DNA of 24,199 nt from an uncultured bacterium (GCA_937983075.1 CALKAQ010000002.1:1-24199); one strand, 5' to 3'; positions 14,857-23,925 are shown, numbered from the stretch's first letter. A program made the numbers and translations. The notes: generated by a model from the sequence alone, not told the origin.

Positions 14857-15395
14857 CGCGGTACGCATGGGTGCTGCGCATCGTCGTGCTCACGTTGCTG
14901 CTCGTTTTCGGCCTGGTCCTGCAGACTTCCGTGTTCAGCGAAATCGCTTTCCTAGGCGTCCGGCCTCACGTCATTCTGGTGATCGTTGTGTCGATCGGAT
15001 TTCTCCGAGGACCGACGCACGGCTTTGGCGCGGGTTTTCTCGGAGGTCTATTGGCCGACGTCTTTACAGGCCATTTGATTGGGCTGGGGGCTGGTGCGTT
15101 GGCGTTGACCGGAGGTCTTGTAGGCTACGCTGGGCAAAGGCTGGTGCGTGATCGGCTTTTGCCGGTCGTGCTGCTGACGGCGGGCGCGACTTTGCTGCAT
15201 GAAATGGCCTACGCCGGTGGCGCTTGGCTGTTCGGCATCCACTTTCCGTTCGTCGAAGGGTTTGTTCGTATCATAGCTCCACTGCTGTTGTACAACGCTA
15301 TATTCTCCCTGCTTCTGCACAATCGGCTGGCTTCATTGAACGGTTGGATTGAGCGAACCGCATTGGTGCCGCACCGGAGTATACCCATAGACTGA
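14853..15395 (+). CDS. mreD: rod-shape-determining membrane protein MreD
   Basis: MreD is a small integral membrane partner of MreC in the elongasome. The 180-residue protein is mostly hydrophobic with about five membrane segments. The conserved GFGAGFLGGLLADVFTGHLI region (~57-76), containing GLLxD, matches the family. The ATG overlaps the mreC stop by four bases and is preceded by a GAGGGGG-like site within mreC. The short basic and polar tail is usual. The position between mreC and a class B PBP supports the call. Confidence 0.93.
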   Translation: MTRYAWVLRIVVLTLLLVFGLVLQTSVFSEIAFLGVRPHVILVIVVSIGFLRGPTHGFGAGFLGGLLADVFTGHLIGLGAGALALTGGLVGYAGQRLVRDRLLPVVLLTAGATLLHEMAYAGGAWLFGIHFPFVEGFVRIIAPLLLYNAIFSLLLHNRLASLNGWIERTALVPHRSIPID

Positions 15396-15463
15396 ATTCG
15401 GCGTCTCAACGGTCGGCATGGATGTTTCAGATCGCCCGAGGCTTCAGGGGGTAAGAGAGCGTT

Positions 15464-17311
15464 ATGTCGGAAAACTCGATGGACCTGCAGGTGAAACGAT
15501 ACTCTCTGCTCATCCTCGTCGCCTTGGCAGTCTTGGCAGGGCGCTTGTGGTTCCTGCAAGTGGTTCAAGGCCAGGAATATGCGGAAAAAGCCGACGGCTA
15601 TCGCATGCGCGAAGTGCGCATCAACGCGCCGCGCGGGCTCATCTACGACCGTGAAGGACGTGTACTTGCCGGCAATCGACTGTCGTATACGCTCTCTGCC
15701 GACAAAGGGAGCCTCGATACCAACAATTCCGAGTTCATCGCGCTTTTGGCGGAACTGCTCGATAAAAGCGAGGCCGAGATTCGCTCATTGATCGAAAATG
15801 CACCGGTGACGTACGCCTACCAGCCGGTGCGGCTGCTCCGTGACATCGGCCCCGAAGCGGTGATTGCCCTCGAGGAGCATCGGGAGCACCTGCCCGGCAT
15901 CGTACTGGAAGAAGATTGGCGGCGGGAGTATCCTTACGGAACGGTCGCCGGCAATGTTCTCGGTTATTTGCGGGTTGCGTCGCCCGAAGACGTACGGGCC
16001 GGATATCGGGCGTCCGATTTGGTCGGCGATGCCGGGTTGGAGCGTGAATATGAATCGTATTTGCGGGGCACCGACGGTCGCCGTGTTCTCGAAGTGAACG
16101 CGACAAGCCGCCCGATTCGGACGCTGGAAGTGAAGCGGCCAACGTTGGGCAATGATTTGCACCTGACGCTCGACATTGAGTTGCAGGCGCAAGTTGAAGC
16201 GATTTTGGAAGACCATTTCGCACGGGTGCGCGAGATGGGCGAATATACCGATGCTTGGAACGGCGCCGCCGTCGTGCTCGACGCTCGCACCGGAGCGGTG
16301 CTCGCATTGGCAAGCGTGCCCGGGTACGATCCCAACCGCTTGATTCCTCCGGAGCGCGGGACGTACTACTTCGAACTGCTGGAAGATCCGCGCGGACCGT
16401 TCATCAACCGAGCTGTGCGGCCGTTTGCACCGGGTTCAACATTCAAAGTCGTTACGGGACTGGCTGCGCTCGATTTGGGCGCGATTGGGCCGGAAGAAAC
16501 GTATTTCGCAACCGGATACCACAAATACGGCCGGAGAGACTGGTCAGTCAATGGTCCGTGTCAATGTCCGGCCGGCGAAGTGGACATGGTGCTCGCGATG
16601 GCCCGCAGCGCGAACGACTTCTTTTGGGAGATCGCTTTTCGGCCGGAGATGGGGGGAGAAGTCGAAGCCATTGAACAAATCGCCGCATATGCCCGTCTGC
16701 TCGGCTTCGGCGCACCCACCGGCATCGATTTTCCCGAATGGTCGGGCACGGTGCCGGATGCCGCTTGGAAGCGGGAAGTAAAGGGAGAACCTTGGTATCC
16801 TGGCGACACCATGAATGTAGCGATCGGACAAGGTGATTTGGAAGTGACGCCGTTGCAATTGGCCGTGGCATACGCAGCCATCGCCAATCGTGGAATGTTG
16901 GTTCAACCTTATTTGGTGCAGCGGATCGTCAGTCCCGACGGCGAAATCCTTTATGAGCATGAACCCGTCACCCGGGATCTCGGCATCGATTCGCTGTATT
17001 GGGATACCATTCGTGAAGGTCTGCGGGCGGTCATTCAACATCCGCGGGGGACGGCGTATCAATCATCGCGTTTCCCCGGTGATGTGCCGTGGGGGGCTTC
17101 CGCGACGTACGACCCGGCCGGGAAAACGGGATCTGCACAGCGCAGCCCGGGACAAGACGCCCACGCGTGGTTTGCCGGGTTTGCCCCGGCCGATGATCCG
17201 GAAATCGTCGTCGTCGTGTTCGGTGAAGCAGGCGGTGGTGGTGCTACGACCGCCGCTCCGGTCGCACGGCGCATTATGGATTTCTATTTTGAGGGCGTCA
17301 CTGATATTTAA
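15464..17311 (+). CDS. mrdA: penicillin-binding protein 2, class B transpeptidase of the elongasome
   Basis: PBP2 cross-links new peptidoglycan during lateral growth and works with the RodA polymerase. The 615-residue protein has an N-terminal membrane anchor (~13-34) and a pedestal region beginning with INAPRGLIYDREGRVLA (~53-69). The transpeptidase domain carries the three catalytic motifs: Ser325-Thr-Phe-Lys328 (APGSTFK), Ser382-Ala-Asn384, and Lys554-Thr-Gly556. Active-site motifs are intact, so it should be functional and beta-lactam sensitive. GGGGGTAAGAG precedes the ATG. It stands 68 nt after mreD and before minC. A CQC pair at ~366-368 between the first two motifs is a small oddity. 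Confidence 0.95.
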   Translation: MSENSMDLQVKRYSLLILVALAVLAGRLWFLQVVQGQEYAEKADGYRMREVRINAPRGLIYDREGRVLAGNRLSYTLSADKGSLDTNNSEFIALLAELLDKSEAEIRSLIENAPVTYAYQPVRLLRDIGPEAVIALEEHREHLPGIVLEEDWRREYPYGTVAGNVLGYLRVASPEDVRAGYRASDLVGDAGLEREYESYLRGTDGRRVLEVNATSRPIRTLEVKRPTLGNDLHLTLDIELQAQVEAILEDHFARVREMGEYTDAWNGAAVVLDARTGAVLALASVPGYDPNRLIPPERGTYYFELLEDPRGPFINRAVRPFAPGSTFKVVTGLAALDLGAIGPEETYFATGYHKYGRRDWSVNGPCQCPAGEVDMVLAMARSANDFFWEIAFRPEMGGEVEAIEQIAAYARLLGFGAPTGIDFPEWSGTVPDAAWKREVKGEPWYPGDTMNVAIGQGDLEVTPLQLAVAYAAIANRGMLVQPYLVQRIVSPDGEILYEHEPVTRDLGIDSLYWDTIREGLRAVIQHPRGTAYQSSRFPGDVPWGASATYDPAGKTGSAQRSPGQDAHAWFAGFAPADDPEIVVVVFGEAGGGGATTAAPVARRIMDFYFEGVTDI

Positions 17312-17414
17312 GGCAGGAGACATCGGTGGGTTGCCGAATAGCATAGAAGGATGTCCCAGTAGTCTTTGTCCCCCGGTAATTGGCAATTCAAAGCACGATC
17401 GGAGTGTCGCAAAG

Positions 17415-18173
17415 ATGGAAGGGCACGAGCCCGCAGTGATCAAAGGCGACCGGGACGGCCTTTTCTTGGTCATCCGAGAAGATGCCGACTGGACAGCGAT
17501 TCAGCAGTCTTTGCGAAAACGCCTCAAAGCTTCACCTCAGTTTTTCCGAGGTGCAGCGGTTCGTCTTAATCCAGAAGAGTATCAACTGACTGAGCAGCAA
17601 AGAGCGTCATTAGAAGCTTTGTTTCGGGAATTCGGTGTGTACCTGGTTGAGTCGCACCGTTCGACGCATGTCGGCTCGGCGCAGGAATCCGCAGCGACTC
17701 GTCAGTCAGCGCCGTCGCAGGCGGAAATATTGCTCGCACGAGCGACGGCGGCTTTGGTTGAACGTGCTGAAGCCGAGCAAGCGCTCGCCGCGGAGGCTGC
17801 GCCGGATTTGGAATCAGACGATGTGCTGGTGAAAATAGGCGATCCCAACACGCTGCTCATTCGGAGAACGTTGCGGTCGGGCCAGTCTATCGCTTTTGAC
17901 GGCAACGTGGTCATTCTCGGCGACGTCAACGCCGGAGCGGTTGTCACTTGCAGCGGCGACATCATTGTGCTCGGGGCTCTGCGAGGTGTAGCGCACGCCG
18001 GTGCCGAAGGAAACACGGAGGCGGTGGTTATCGCATTTCGTCTTGAACCTACACAGCTTCGGATCGCCGGACACATTTCGCGGGCGCCGGACGGCGAATA
18101 CATACGTCCGCTGGGGCCCGAAGTGGCACGGATCAAAGACGGCTCAATTCAGGTTGAGACATACTCACCGTGA
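17415..18173 (+). CDS. minC: septum-site inhibitor MinC
   Basis: MinC blocks FtsZ ring assembly away from midcell and is recruited by MinD. The 252-residue protein has an N-terminal FtsZ-inhibiting domain (~5-82, opening AVIKGDRDGLFLVI) and an Ala/Glu-rich linker (~83-140). The C-terminal beta-helix (~148-250) includes the RSGQ motif (154-157) and GDVNAGAVV, which bind MinD. I chose the ATG at 17415 because it gives the normal MinC N-terminus and has GGAG ten bases upstream. The frame remains open further upstream, and a TTG at 17331 with a nearby AGGAGA would add 28 residues. Its stop is only 17 nt before the minD ATG. Confidence 0.93.
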   Translation: MEGHEPAVIKGDRDGLFLVIREDADWTAIQQSLRKRLKASPQFFRGAAVRLNPEEYQLTEQQRASLEALFREFGVYLVESHRSTHVGSAQESAATRQSAPSQAEILLARATAALVERAEAEQALAAEAAPDLESDDVLVKIGDPNTLLIRRTLRSGQSIAFDGNVVILGDVNAGAVVTCSGDIIVLGALRGVAHAGAEGNTEAVVIAFRLEPTQLRIAGHISRAPDGEYIRPLGPEVARIKDGSIQVETYSP

Positions 18174-18187
18174 GGGGGCGGCTTAGC

Positions 18188-19003
18188 ATGGCAGGAAGAG
18201 CAATCGTCGTCACCAGTGGCAAAGGTGGCGTCGGCAAAACGACCACAACCGCCAACGTCGGAACGGGATTGGCCCTTGCGGGGCGTAAAGTCGTGTTGGT
18301 GGATGCCGACATTGGCTTGCGTAATCTCGATGTCGTGATGGGATTGGAAAACCGGATCGTCTACGATCTGGTCGAAGTGATTGAAGGCCATTGCGAGCTG
18401 CGGAAAGCGTTGATTCGTCATAAGCAGCTCGATAATTTGTATTTGTTGCCTACGGCTCAAACCCGCGAAAAAGATGCAGTCACGCCCGAACAAATGAGAG
18501 ACCTCGTTGCAGAGCTCCGTGAAGAATTCGACTACGTTTTGATTGATTCTCCGGCGGGCATCGAGCACGGTTTTCGCAACGCCATCGCCGGAGCCACCGA
18601 GGCGTTAATCGTCACCACTCCCGAGGTAACGGCCGTCCGGGATGCCGATCGTGTCATCGGTATGCTTGAAGCCTACGATGTCAAGGATCCCGGTTTGATT
18701 ATCAACCGCATTCGACCCGATATGGTGCGCAGGGGAGACATGCTCGACATCGATGACGTCATAGACATTTTGCGTATCGATTTGGTTGGCATCGTCCCCG
18801 ACGATCAAGATATCATCGTAGCCACCAACCGAGGCGAGCCGATCGTGCTCGATCAACGTACTCGGGCAGGTCAGGCTTATCAAAACATCGCTCGACGCAT
18901 TGAGGGGGAAGAAGTACCGTTCCGTGAGCTGGCCGAATCCAGCTTCGTCAACAGGTTACGTCGACTTGTCGGCATCGGCAACAAGCGACGGAAGGCCAAT
19001 TAA
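18188..19003 (+). CDS. minD: septum-site ATPase MinD
   Basis: MinD is a ParA-family ATPase that binds the membrane when ATP-bound, recruits MinC, and is released by MinE. The 271-residue protein has the deviant Walker A GKGGVGKT (11-18, with signature Lys12), DADIGLRNLD in the switch I region, and IDSPAGIE in switch II. The C-terminal stretch SFVNRLRRLVG is an amphipathic membrane-targeting helix. I chose the ATG at 18188, which has GAGGGGG upstream; a GTG at 18170 is the alternative. minE follows 16 nt later. Confidence 0.96.
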   Translation: MAGRAIVVTSGKGGVGKTTTTANVGTGLALAGRKVVLVDADIGLRNLDVVMGLENRIVYDLVEVIEGHCELRKALIRHKQLDNLYLLPTAQTREKDAVTPEQMRDLVAELREEFDYVLIDSPAGIEHGFRNAIAGATEALIVTTPEVTAVRDADRVIGMLEAYDVKDPGLIINRIRPDMVRRGDMLDIDDVIDILRIDLVGIVPDDQDIIVATNRGEPIVLDQRTRAGQAYQNIARRIEGEEVPFRELAESSFVNRLRRLVGIGNKRRKAN

Positions 19004-19019
19004 CCGGGAGGGATGGCAA

Positions 19020-19295
19020 ATGCTTGGCTACATCAGCAGGCTATTTGGACGCCAAGAAAGTAGCCGGACTGCAAAAGAACGGCTCCGCCTGGTATTAGTT
19101 CACGACCGGGCCAGTGTTTCGCCGGAACTCCTCGAATCGCTGAAGGAAGAATTAATAGAGGTGATCTCCAAATATATGGAGATCGACGTCGCAGAAATGG
19201 AAGTCGCTCTTGACCGCGATGACGACTCGGTGGCACTCGTCGCGAACATTCCGGTCCGACAGGTAAAACGCAACCTGGCGCAAACGAAACACTGA
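19020..19295 (+). CDS. minE: septum-site topological specificity factor MinE
   Basis: MinE stimulates the MinD ATPase and drives pole-to-pole oscillation so that division occurs at midcell. The 91-residue length is typical. The N-terminal MLGYISRLFG is a membrane-binding amphipathic stretch, AKERLRLVLVHDR (18-30) is the MinD-contact segment, and the rest is the dimerisation domain. The ATG at 19020 follows GGGAGG by eight bases; longer frames overlapping minD lack that support. MinE is absent from Bacillus, which uses DivIVA and MinJ, so this gene argues against a Bacilli origin. Confidence 0.94.
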   Translation: MLGYISRLFGRQESSRTAKERLRLVLVHDRASVSPELLESLKEELIEVISKYMEIDVAEMEVALDRDDDSVALVANIPVRQVKRNLAQTKH

Positions 19296-19300
19296 ACTAT

Positions 19301-19364
19301 ATACCTTGCCCAAAGCTCGTCGCTGAGATCCCACGGACATCACGTCGGCTGCGCGGCAAGGTAT
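19301..19364 (+). repeat. inverted repeat between minE and rodA, 44-nt loop
   Basis: ATACCTTGCC (19301-19310) and GGCAAGGTAT (19355-19364) are perfect 10-bp arms around a 44-nt spacer. The repeat fills the minE-rodA gap and ends about 22 nt before the rodA ATG. There is no T run after it. It may be an mRNA structure, a processing signal or a protein-binding site. Confidence 0.55.
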
Positions 19365-19386
19365 CTGGCATGAAGGGCAGGAACGA

Positions 19387-20520
19387 ATGGATCGCCGTCT
19401 GGCGCGATACCTAGATATTCCATTAATTCTTCTCACTCTCGCCTTAATCGCGTTTGGCCTCGTAGCGGTTTACAGCGCTACCCGAGGTATGGGCGTTGGA
19501 GGGAATTCCCTTTATTTTGTCAAGCGGCAGGCCATGTGGTTCGTGGTCGGAACCGTTGCTACGGTGCTGGTTGCCAGTGTCGATTATCGCACTTTTGCGA
19601 AGTGGAATCGTATACTTTATTTTGGCACGCTGCTCGTCCTTTTGGTCGTCGTTATATTTGACGGTTACTCGTTTGTCAAAGAAGAGCGCTGGTTTCAAAT
19701 TGGGCCTCTCCAATTTCAGCCGAGTGAAGTAGCAAAAATCGTACTCATTATTACGCTTGCCCGCCATTTGCACAGCAAGAACGATCTCCACACTTGGCGC
19801 GGCCTCATTTCGCCGTTGCTCCATGTTTCCATTCCGGCACTCTTAATTGTCATGCAGCCCGACCTTGGCACGGGTTTGGTGCTCGTGGCCATTACATTTG
19901 GCATGCTCTTTTTTGCCGGTGCACGACCTAAGCATTTGATCGTACTGCTGATATCCGGCATGCTGCTTTTCATTCTCGTCGCGGTCGCGTCGGTGAAAGA
20001 CTGGCTGCCCAAGCCGATACTCGAAGATTACCAAGTGAGACGCCTGACAATATTTCTCGATCCTTATTCGGACCCAACGGGCGATGGCTGGAACATCATT
20101 CAATCAATGGTCGCCATCGGTTCGGGCAATTTTTTCGGCAAAGGGCTTTTTGAAGGATCCCAAACGCAGTTGAATTATGTTCCTGAGCGGCAAACCGACT
20201 TCATCTTTTCGGTGATCGGTGAGGAGCTCGGCTTCCTCGGCGGAATCACCCTGTTGACTCTCTTTTGTCTGTTTTTGTGGCGATGCCTCGCGGTGTTGTC
20301 AGCAGCCAAAGACCGTTTTGGCGCTCTTATGGTGGCAGGCGTCGTATCGATGATTTTCTTCCACGTTGTGGTGAATATCGGCATGACCATAGGTCTGATG
20401 CCGATCACCGGAATTCCGCTGCCGTTCATCAGTTACGGCGGGACGTCGCTATTGCTGAATATGGCATCGGTAGGTCTCGTGTTGAATGTTTGGATGCGAC
20501 GGAAGAAGATTCAGTTTTAA
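19387..20520 (+). CDS. rodA: SEDS-family peptidoglycan polymerase RodA
   Basis: RodA polymerises lipid II into glycan strands for lateral wall growth, paired with PBP2. The 377-residue protein has about ten membrane segments and the SEDS hallmarks RWFQIGPLQFQPSEVAK (~101-117), NYVPERQTDFIFSVIGEELG (263-282) and ITGIPLPFISYGGTS (~340-354). Asp271 in PERQTD is the expected catalytic aspartate. FtsW is the alternative, but the gene sits in the mre-mrdA cluster, which favours RodA. An AGGA site lies a few bases before the ATG. It is the last gene before a strong terminator. Confidence 0.93.
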   Translation: MDRRLARYLDIPLILLTLALIAFGLVAVYSATRGMGVGGNSLYFVKRQAMWFVVGTVATVLVASVDYRTFAKWNRILYFGTLLVLLVVVIFDGYSFVKEERWFQIGPLQFQPSEVAKIVLIITLARHLHSKNDLHTWRGLISPLLHVSIPALLIVMQPDLGTGLVLVAITFGMLFFAGARPKHLIVLLISGMLLFILVAVASVKDWLPKPILEDYQVRRLTIFLDPYSDPTGDGWNIIQSMVAIGSGNFFGKGLFEGSQTQLNYVPERQTDFIFSVIGEELGFLGGITLLTLFCLFLWRCLAVLSAAKDRFGALMVAGVVSMIFFHVVVNIGMTIGLMPITGIPLPFISYGGTSLLLNMASVGLVLNVWMRRKKIQF

Positions 20521-20578
20521 TACGTGAGCAGCGCTGTTTTGCGCACCGACGCTGTTTTACGGAAACGTTGGTGTTTCT

Positions 20579-20632
20579 AGGACAGGAACAGCAGCCGGCT
20601 GTCATAGCCGGCTGCTGTTCCTGTCCTTTGTT
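20579..20632 (+). terminator. strong intrinsic terminator after rodA
   Basis: A 22-bp perfect stem (20579-20600 with 20606-20627) encloses the five-base loop GTCAT, followed by a T-rich tail (TTTGTTTG). It closes the shape and division cluster. The rest of the gap up to 20816 is AT-rich and holds only a candidate promoter; no gene or RNA was seen in it. Confidence 0.88.
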
Positions 20633-20759
20633 TGATTTCAGGCGAAATGCGTCAAGGCAAGCCTACGCCATTATTAGTCAGAATAACAAAAATAAAAGTT
20701 AAAGAAAACCCTAAATCAGATGGAAGCAACAAGGGGATCAAGAGAGGAAAAAGACGTTT

Positions 20760-20789
20760 TTGACGGTAGTATGAAATATGTGGGATAAG
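20760..20789 (+). promoter_or_regulatory. possible promoter of the large secreted-protein gene
   Basis: TTGACG (20760-20765) and GATAAG (20784-20789) lie 18 nt apart in an AT-rich region about 30 nt before the start codon. The -10 matches only four of six bases, so another sigma factor or an activator may be involved. Confidence 0.35.
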
Positions 20790-20816
20790 ATTCGAAGAAT
20801 TTAAAGGGGGAGCTCA

Positions 20817-23800
20817 ATGCGATCCAAACGATGGGTGCCATTGCTGATCATCGCACTGGTTGCCGTTTGCAGCGTAGGGGTATCGGCGAGTGAGCCCATT
20901 CGAGCGCTGTATATAACCGGTGGGGGATGGCACGATTATCAATCGCAGGAGTCCATTGTCACTGAAGGGATCAAAAAACGGGTGTTTGTTGAATGGACCA
21001 TTGAACACGAGGTCGGAACCGCCAGCAATCAAATTCCCACCCGCTGGTTGGATGACAACTGGATGGACGGTTTCGACATTATCGTCTACAACATGTGCTA
21101 CTCCGAGGTTTCCGACACGGAGCTGATCGAAGGCATCGTCGCGATGCACGTCGAGAAAGGCATTCCGGCGATGGTGCTGCACTGTGCAATGCACAGCTTG
21201 CGTAATGACACGACGGCGTGGTTCGACTTTATCGGCGTCCGAACCCGAGTGCATGAAGCTCAGCGGTCGTTCGTGGTCGAAAATTTAGCGCCTCAACATC
21301 CGATTATGCGCGAATTCCCGGAACGGTGGCAGACGCCGAACGGCGAGCTGTACATCATTGAAGCGGTAGGGCCGAATACACAAGTTCTCGCCCGGGCTTA
21401 CGGCGTTGACACCCAAAAGTACCATCCGGTCATTTGGACCAATGAATACCAAGGGGTCCGCGTATTCGGAACGACCGTCGGTCACCACAATGCCACGATG
21501 GAACATCCAATTTATCTCGACCTCATCAGCCGCGGCATGTTGTGGGCTACCAACCGCTGGGACGCCATTGATCAAATTGTGGTGGAAGCCATTTATACCG
21601 GTGAAGACGGTCCGATGCGGGAACCGGCGGTCATTGACTTTGCGCCCGACGGAACGATCTTTTTCGCAGAGCGGCGAGGCCAGGTCAATCAGCTCGATCC
21701 GGTGACGGGTGAGCGCATTGAGCTTTTCAAGACACCGCTAGATGTGTATCTCGGAAACGAGCACGGTCTGATGGGAATGGCCGTGGAGCCCGGATTCGAC
21801 TTCCACGAAAAAAATCACATCTACATTTTCTACTCGCCTGCGGACAAGCGGGACACCAACTATCTGTCGCGGTTTGAATACCGCTTCGATGAAAACGGCC
21901 AACCGTATCTCGATCGGGATTCGGAAGTGATTATCCGGGAAATCTTGACGTGGCACGGCAGCTATCATCCCGGAGGCGACATTCGCTTCGGGCCCGACGG
22001 CAAGCTGTACATCGCACTTGGCGACAACATCAATCCGTTTGAAAGCTCCGGATACGCCCCCATCGACCGTCGCCCCGGTCGCGACTATTTCAATGCCTTG
22101 GGTACGTCGAGCAATCCGCTCGATTTGCGGGGCAAGATTTTGCGCATCAATCCTGACGGCACGGTGCCCGAAGACAATCCGTTCTACGGGAATCCGGATT
22201 ATTTGGGGGAAATCTGGGCTCTAGGATTCCGCAATCCGTACCGGATTCACATTGACCCGGTCACCGGTTGGGTGCTGGTCGGTGACAACGGTCCCGATGC
22301 CAGCAATCTCAATCCCAATCGCGGCCCGGCAGGCATCGCGTCCTGGAAGCTCGTCCATTCGCCAGGGCTGCATTTCGGCTGGCCGATGTGCCACGGGCCG
22401 AACATCCCGTATTTTGATTGGGATTTCGCTTCCAATTCCTCTACGGGTGAGCTGTTTGACTGCAGCGAGATGATGCCGTCGCTCGTATGGATGACGTATG
22501 CACAAACGTCGCAGTTCCCGCAGTTGCGCAACGGCGGTATGTCGCCGATCTCCGGCGTGATCCTGCGCCAGCCGAGTCCGGACGCTCCGTATCAATGGCG
22601 TGAGCACCATCTCAACCATTGGTACGCAGCCGATTTCTCGCGGGGCTTTATCACACGGTTTAGCTTGGAAGAGGACGGCACAAAGGTACCGGATCACTCC
22701 AACTGGTACGATCACGACTTTGTGCCCGGACCGGATTACAATCGGGTCCCCGCTCCCGACCTCGATGTGTCCATTTTCCTCGACCAGTTCATTCAGCCCA
22801 TCGACTTGCGTCAAAGCCCGGACGGTGCACTGTACCTGATCGACTACGGCACCGCGTGGAATCAACCGAACCGGGATGCGGCCATTTACCGCATTTACAA
22901 CAAGACGGAACCGGATCCTCCATCGGTGCAGGCAACTGCTGAACCGTGGTCCGGTCAGGCGCCGCTCACCGTTACATTCACCGCTTCGGCAATCGATTCG
23001 AGTGCGGACGAAATCACGGCCTACGAATGGAACTTCGGCGACGGAGCAACCGCTTCGGGTTCCACCGCTGCGCACACCTACACCGAAGAAGGCGTTTACT
23101 ACGCAACGGTCCGAGTGACCGGGCCTTATAACAATGTCGGCATTTCCGAACCCGTGATGGTTGTTGTCGGCAACACCGCTCCGGAACCGATGATCGAAAA
23201 CCCGCTGCCGGGAGCGATCTACGAAAACGGCCAGTCGTTCGTCCTGCAAGGATCCGCTTGGGATGAAGAAGACGGTGATTTGCCACCGGAAACGCTGCGC
23301 TGGGAAGTCATTGCCGTCTATACGCTTGACGGCCGAAAAGCACAGGAAGTCGTTTTGGAAGCAAGCGGTGCTGAAGCTCAGTTCACGACTTTTCGCGACG
23401 AGCCTTTGAACTGGAATACTGATCTGGCATACATCGTCCGGTTGACGGCGACCGACAGCCAAGGATTGTCCAATTCGGCTGAACGCATTGTCCGTTATGC
23501 CCGACTTCAGGCGCAGCTCGCAGACGATGTTCAAGGCTTTACGTTTGAGCCGACGGACGACCAAGACGGCGAAGTGCACGCGGTGACCGATGAGGTGGGC
23601 TCGTACCTCGCCTTTCACGGCGTGAATATCACCGGACGAAACGCCATGTTCGTTCAGGCCAAGGCTGACGGCGGCGCCCTCATTGCGCTTGTCCTCGACG
23701 ATCCGGCGAACGAGCCGGTAGTGGTTCGACCCGTGGAAGCCGGTTCGGCTTGGAGTCCGATTCTCTTGCCGTTGCCGAACGACGTGGAAGGTGTACACGA

Positions 23801-23885
23801 CCTTTATCTGGTTGTCCAAATGGTCGGCAGCGGCAAAGCGGCAATCAACTGGGTCCAGCTCGTCGGCCCTGGGCTCGGACGATAA
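20817..23885 (+). CDS. secreted ThuA-like / sugar-dehydrogenase-like / PKD multidomain protein
   Basis: This is a 1022-residue exported protein. A signal peptide covers 1-24 (cut likely after VSA). Residues ~28-246 resemble ThuA-type domains (LYITGGGWHD, then GHHNATMEHP at ~222-231). Residues ~263-695 resemble soluble glucose/sorbosone-type PQQ dehydrogenase propellers: EHGLMGMAVEPGF (~315), HPGGDIRFGPDGKLYIALGD (384-403), GKILRINPDG (~439) and WALGFRNPYR (~467). A PKD domain at ~705-785 shows YEWNFGDG. Then come an Ig-like stretch (~786-895) and a C-terminal carbohydrate-binding-like region (~898-1018, ending NWVQLVG). It may bind and oxidise or modify extracellular sugars. There is no CxxCH haem motif, and neither PQQ use nor the substrate is shown. 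AAGGGGGAG precedes the ATG. The gene is set apart by a terminator and an AT-rich leader. Confidence 0.85.
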   Translation: MRSKRWVPLLIIALVAVCSVGVSASEPIRALYITGGGWHDYQSQESIVTEGIKKRVFVEWTIEHEVGTASNQIPTRWLDDNWMDGFDIIVYNMCYSEVSDTELIEGIVAMHVEKGIPAMVLHCAMHSLRNDTTAWFDFIGVRTRVHEAQRSFVVENLAPQHPIMREFPERWQTPNGELYIIEAVGPNTQVLARAYGVDTQKYHPVIWTNEYQGVRVFGTTVGHHNATMEHPIYLDLISRGMLWATNRWDAIDQIVVEAIYTGEDGPMREPAVIDFAPDGTIFFAERRGQVNQLDPVTGERIELFKTPLDVYLGNEHGLMGMAVEPGFDFHEKNHIYIFYSPADKRDTNYLSRFEYRFDENGQPYLDRDSEVIIREILTWHGSYHPGGDIRFGPDGKLYIALGDNINPFESSGYAPIDRRPGRDYFNALGTSSNPLDLRGKILRINPDGTVPEDNPFYGNPDYLGEIWALGFRNPYRIHIDPVTGWVLVGDNGPDASNLNPNRGPAGIASWKLVHSPGLHFGWPMCHGPNIPYFDWDFASNSSTGELFDCSEMMPSLVWMTYAQTSQFPQLRNGGMSPISGVILRQPSPDAPYQWREHHLNHWYAADFSRGFITRFSLEEDGTKVPDHSNWYDHDFVPGPDYNRVPAPDLDVSIFLDQFIQPIDLRQSPDGALYLIDYGTAWNQPNRDAAIYRIYNKTEPDPPSVQATAEPWSGQAPLTVTFTASAIDSSADEITAYEWNFGDGATASGSTAAHTYTEEGVYYATVRVTGPYNNVGISEPVMVVVGNTAPEPMIENPLPGAIYENGQSFVLQGSAWDEEDGDLPPETLRWEVIAVYTLDGRKAQEVVLEASGAEAQFTTFRDEPLNWNTDLAYIVRLTATDSQGLSNSAERIVRYARLQAQLADDVQGFTFEPTDDQDGEVHAVTDEVGSYLAFHGVNITGRNAMFVQAKADGGALIALVLDDPANEPVVVRPVEAGSAWSPILLPLPNDVEGVHDLYLVVQMVGSGKAAINWVQLVGPGLGR

Positions 23886-23925
23886 GCGTTGCACACCTGA
23901 AAACTTGAAGGAGGGGTAGATAGCA

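Noticed and set aside
17331..17414. 28-codon N-terminal extension of minC from a TTG
   Set aside because: The extension is unlike MinC N-termini, while the ATG at 17415 gives the usual start. The nearby AGGAGA keeps it possible but less likely.
16890..17414. Long upstream extension of the minC frame overlapping mrdA
   Set aside because: It overlaps the catalytic end of mrdA in another frame and adds no MinC-like sequence.
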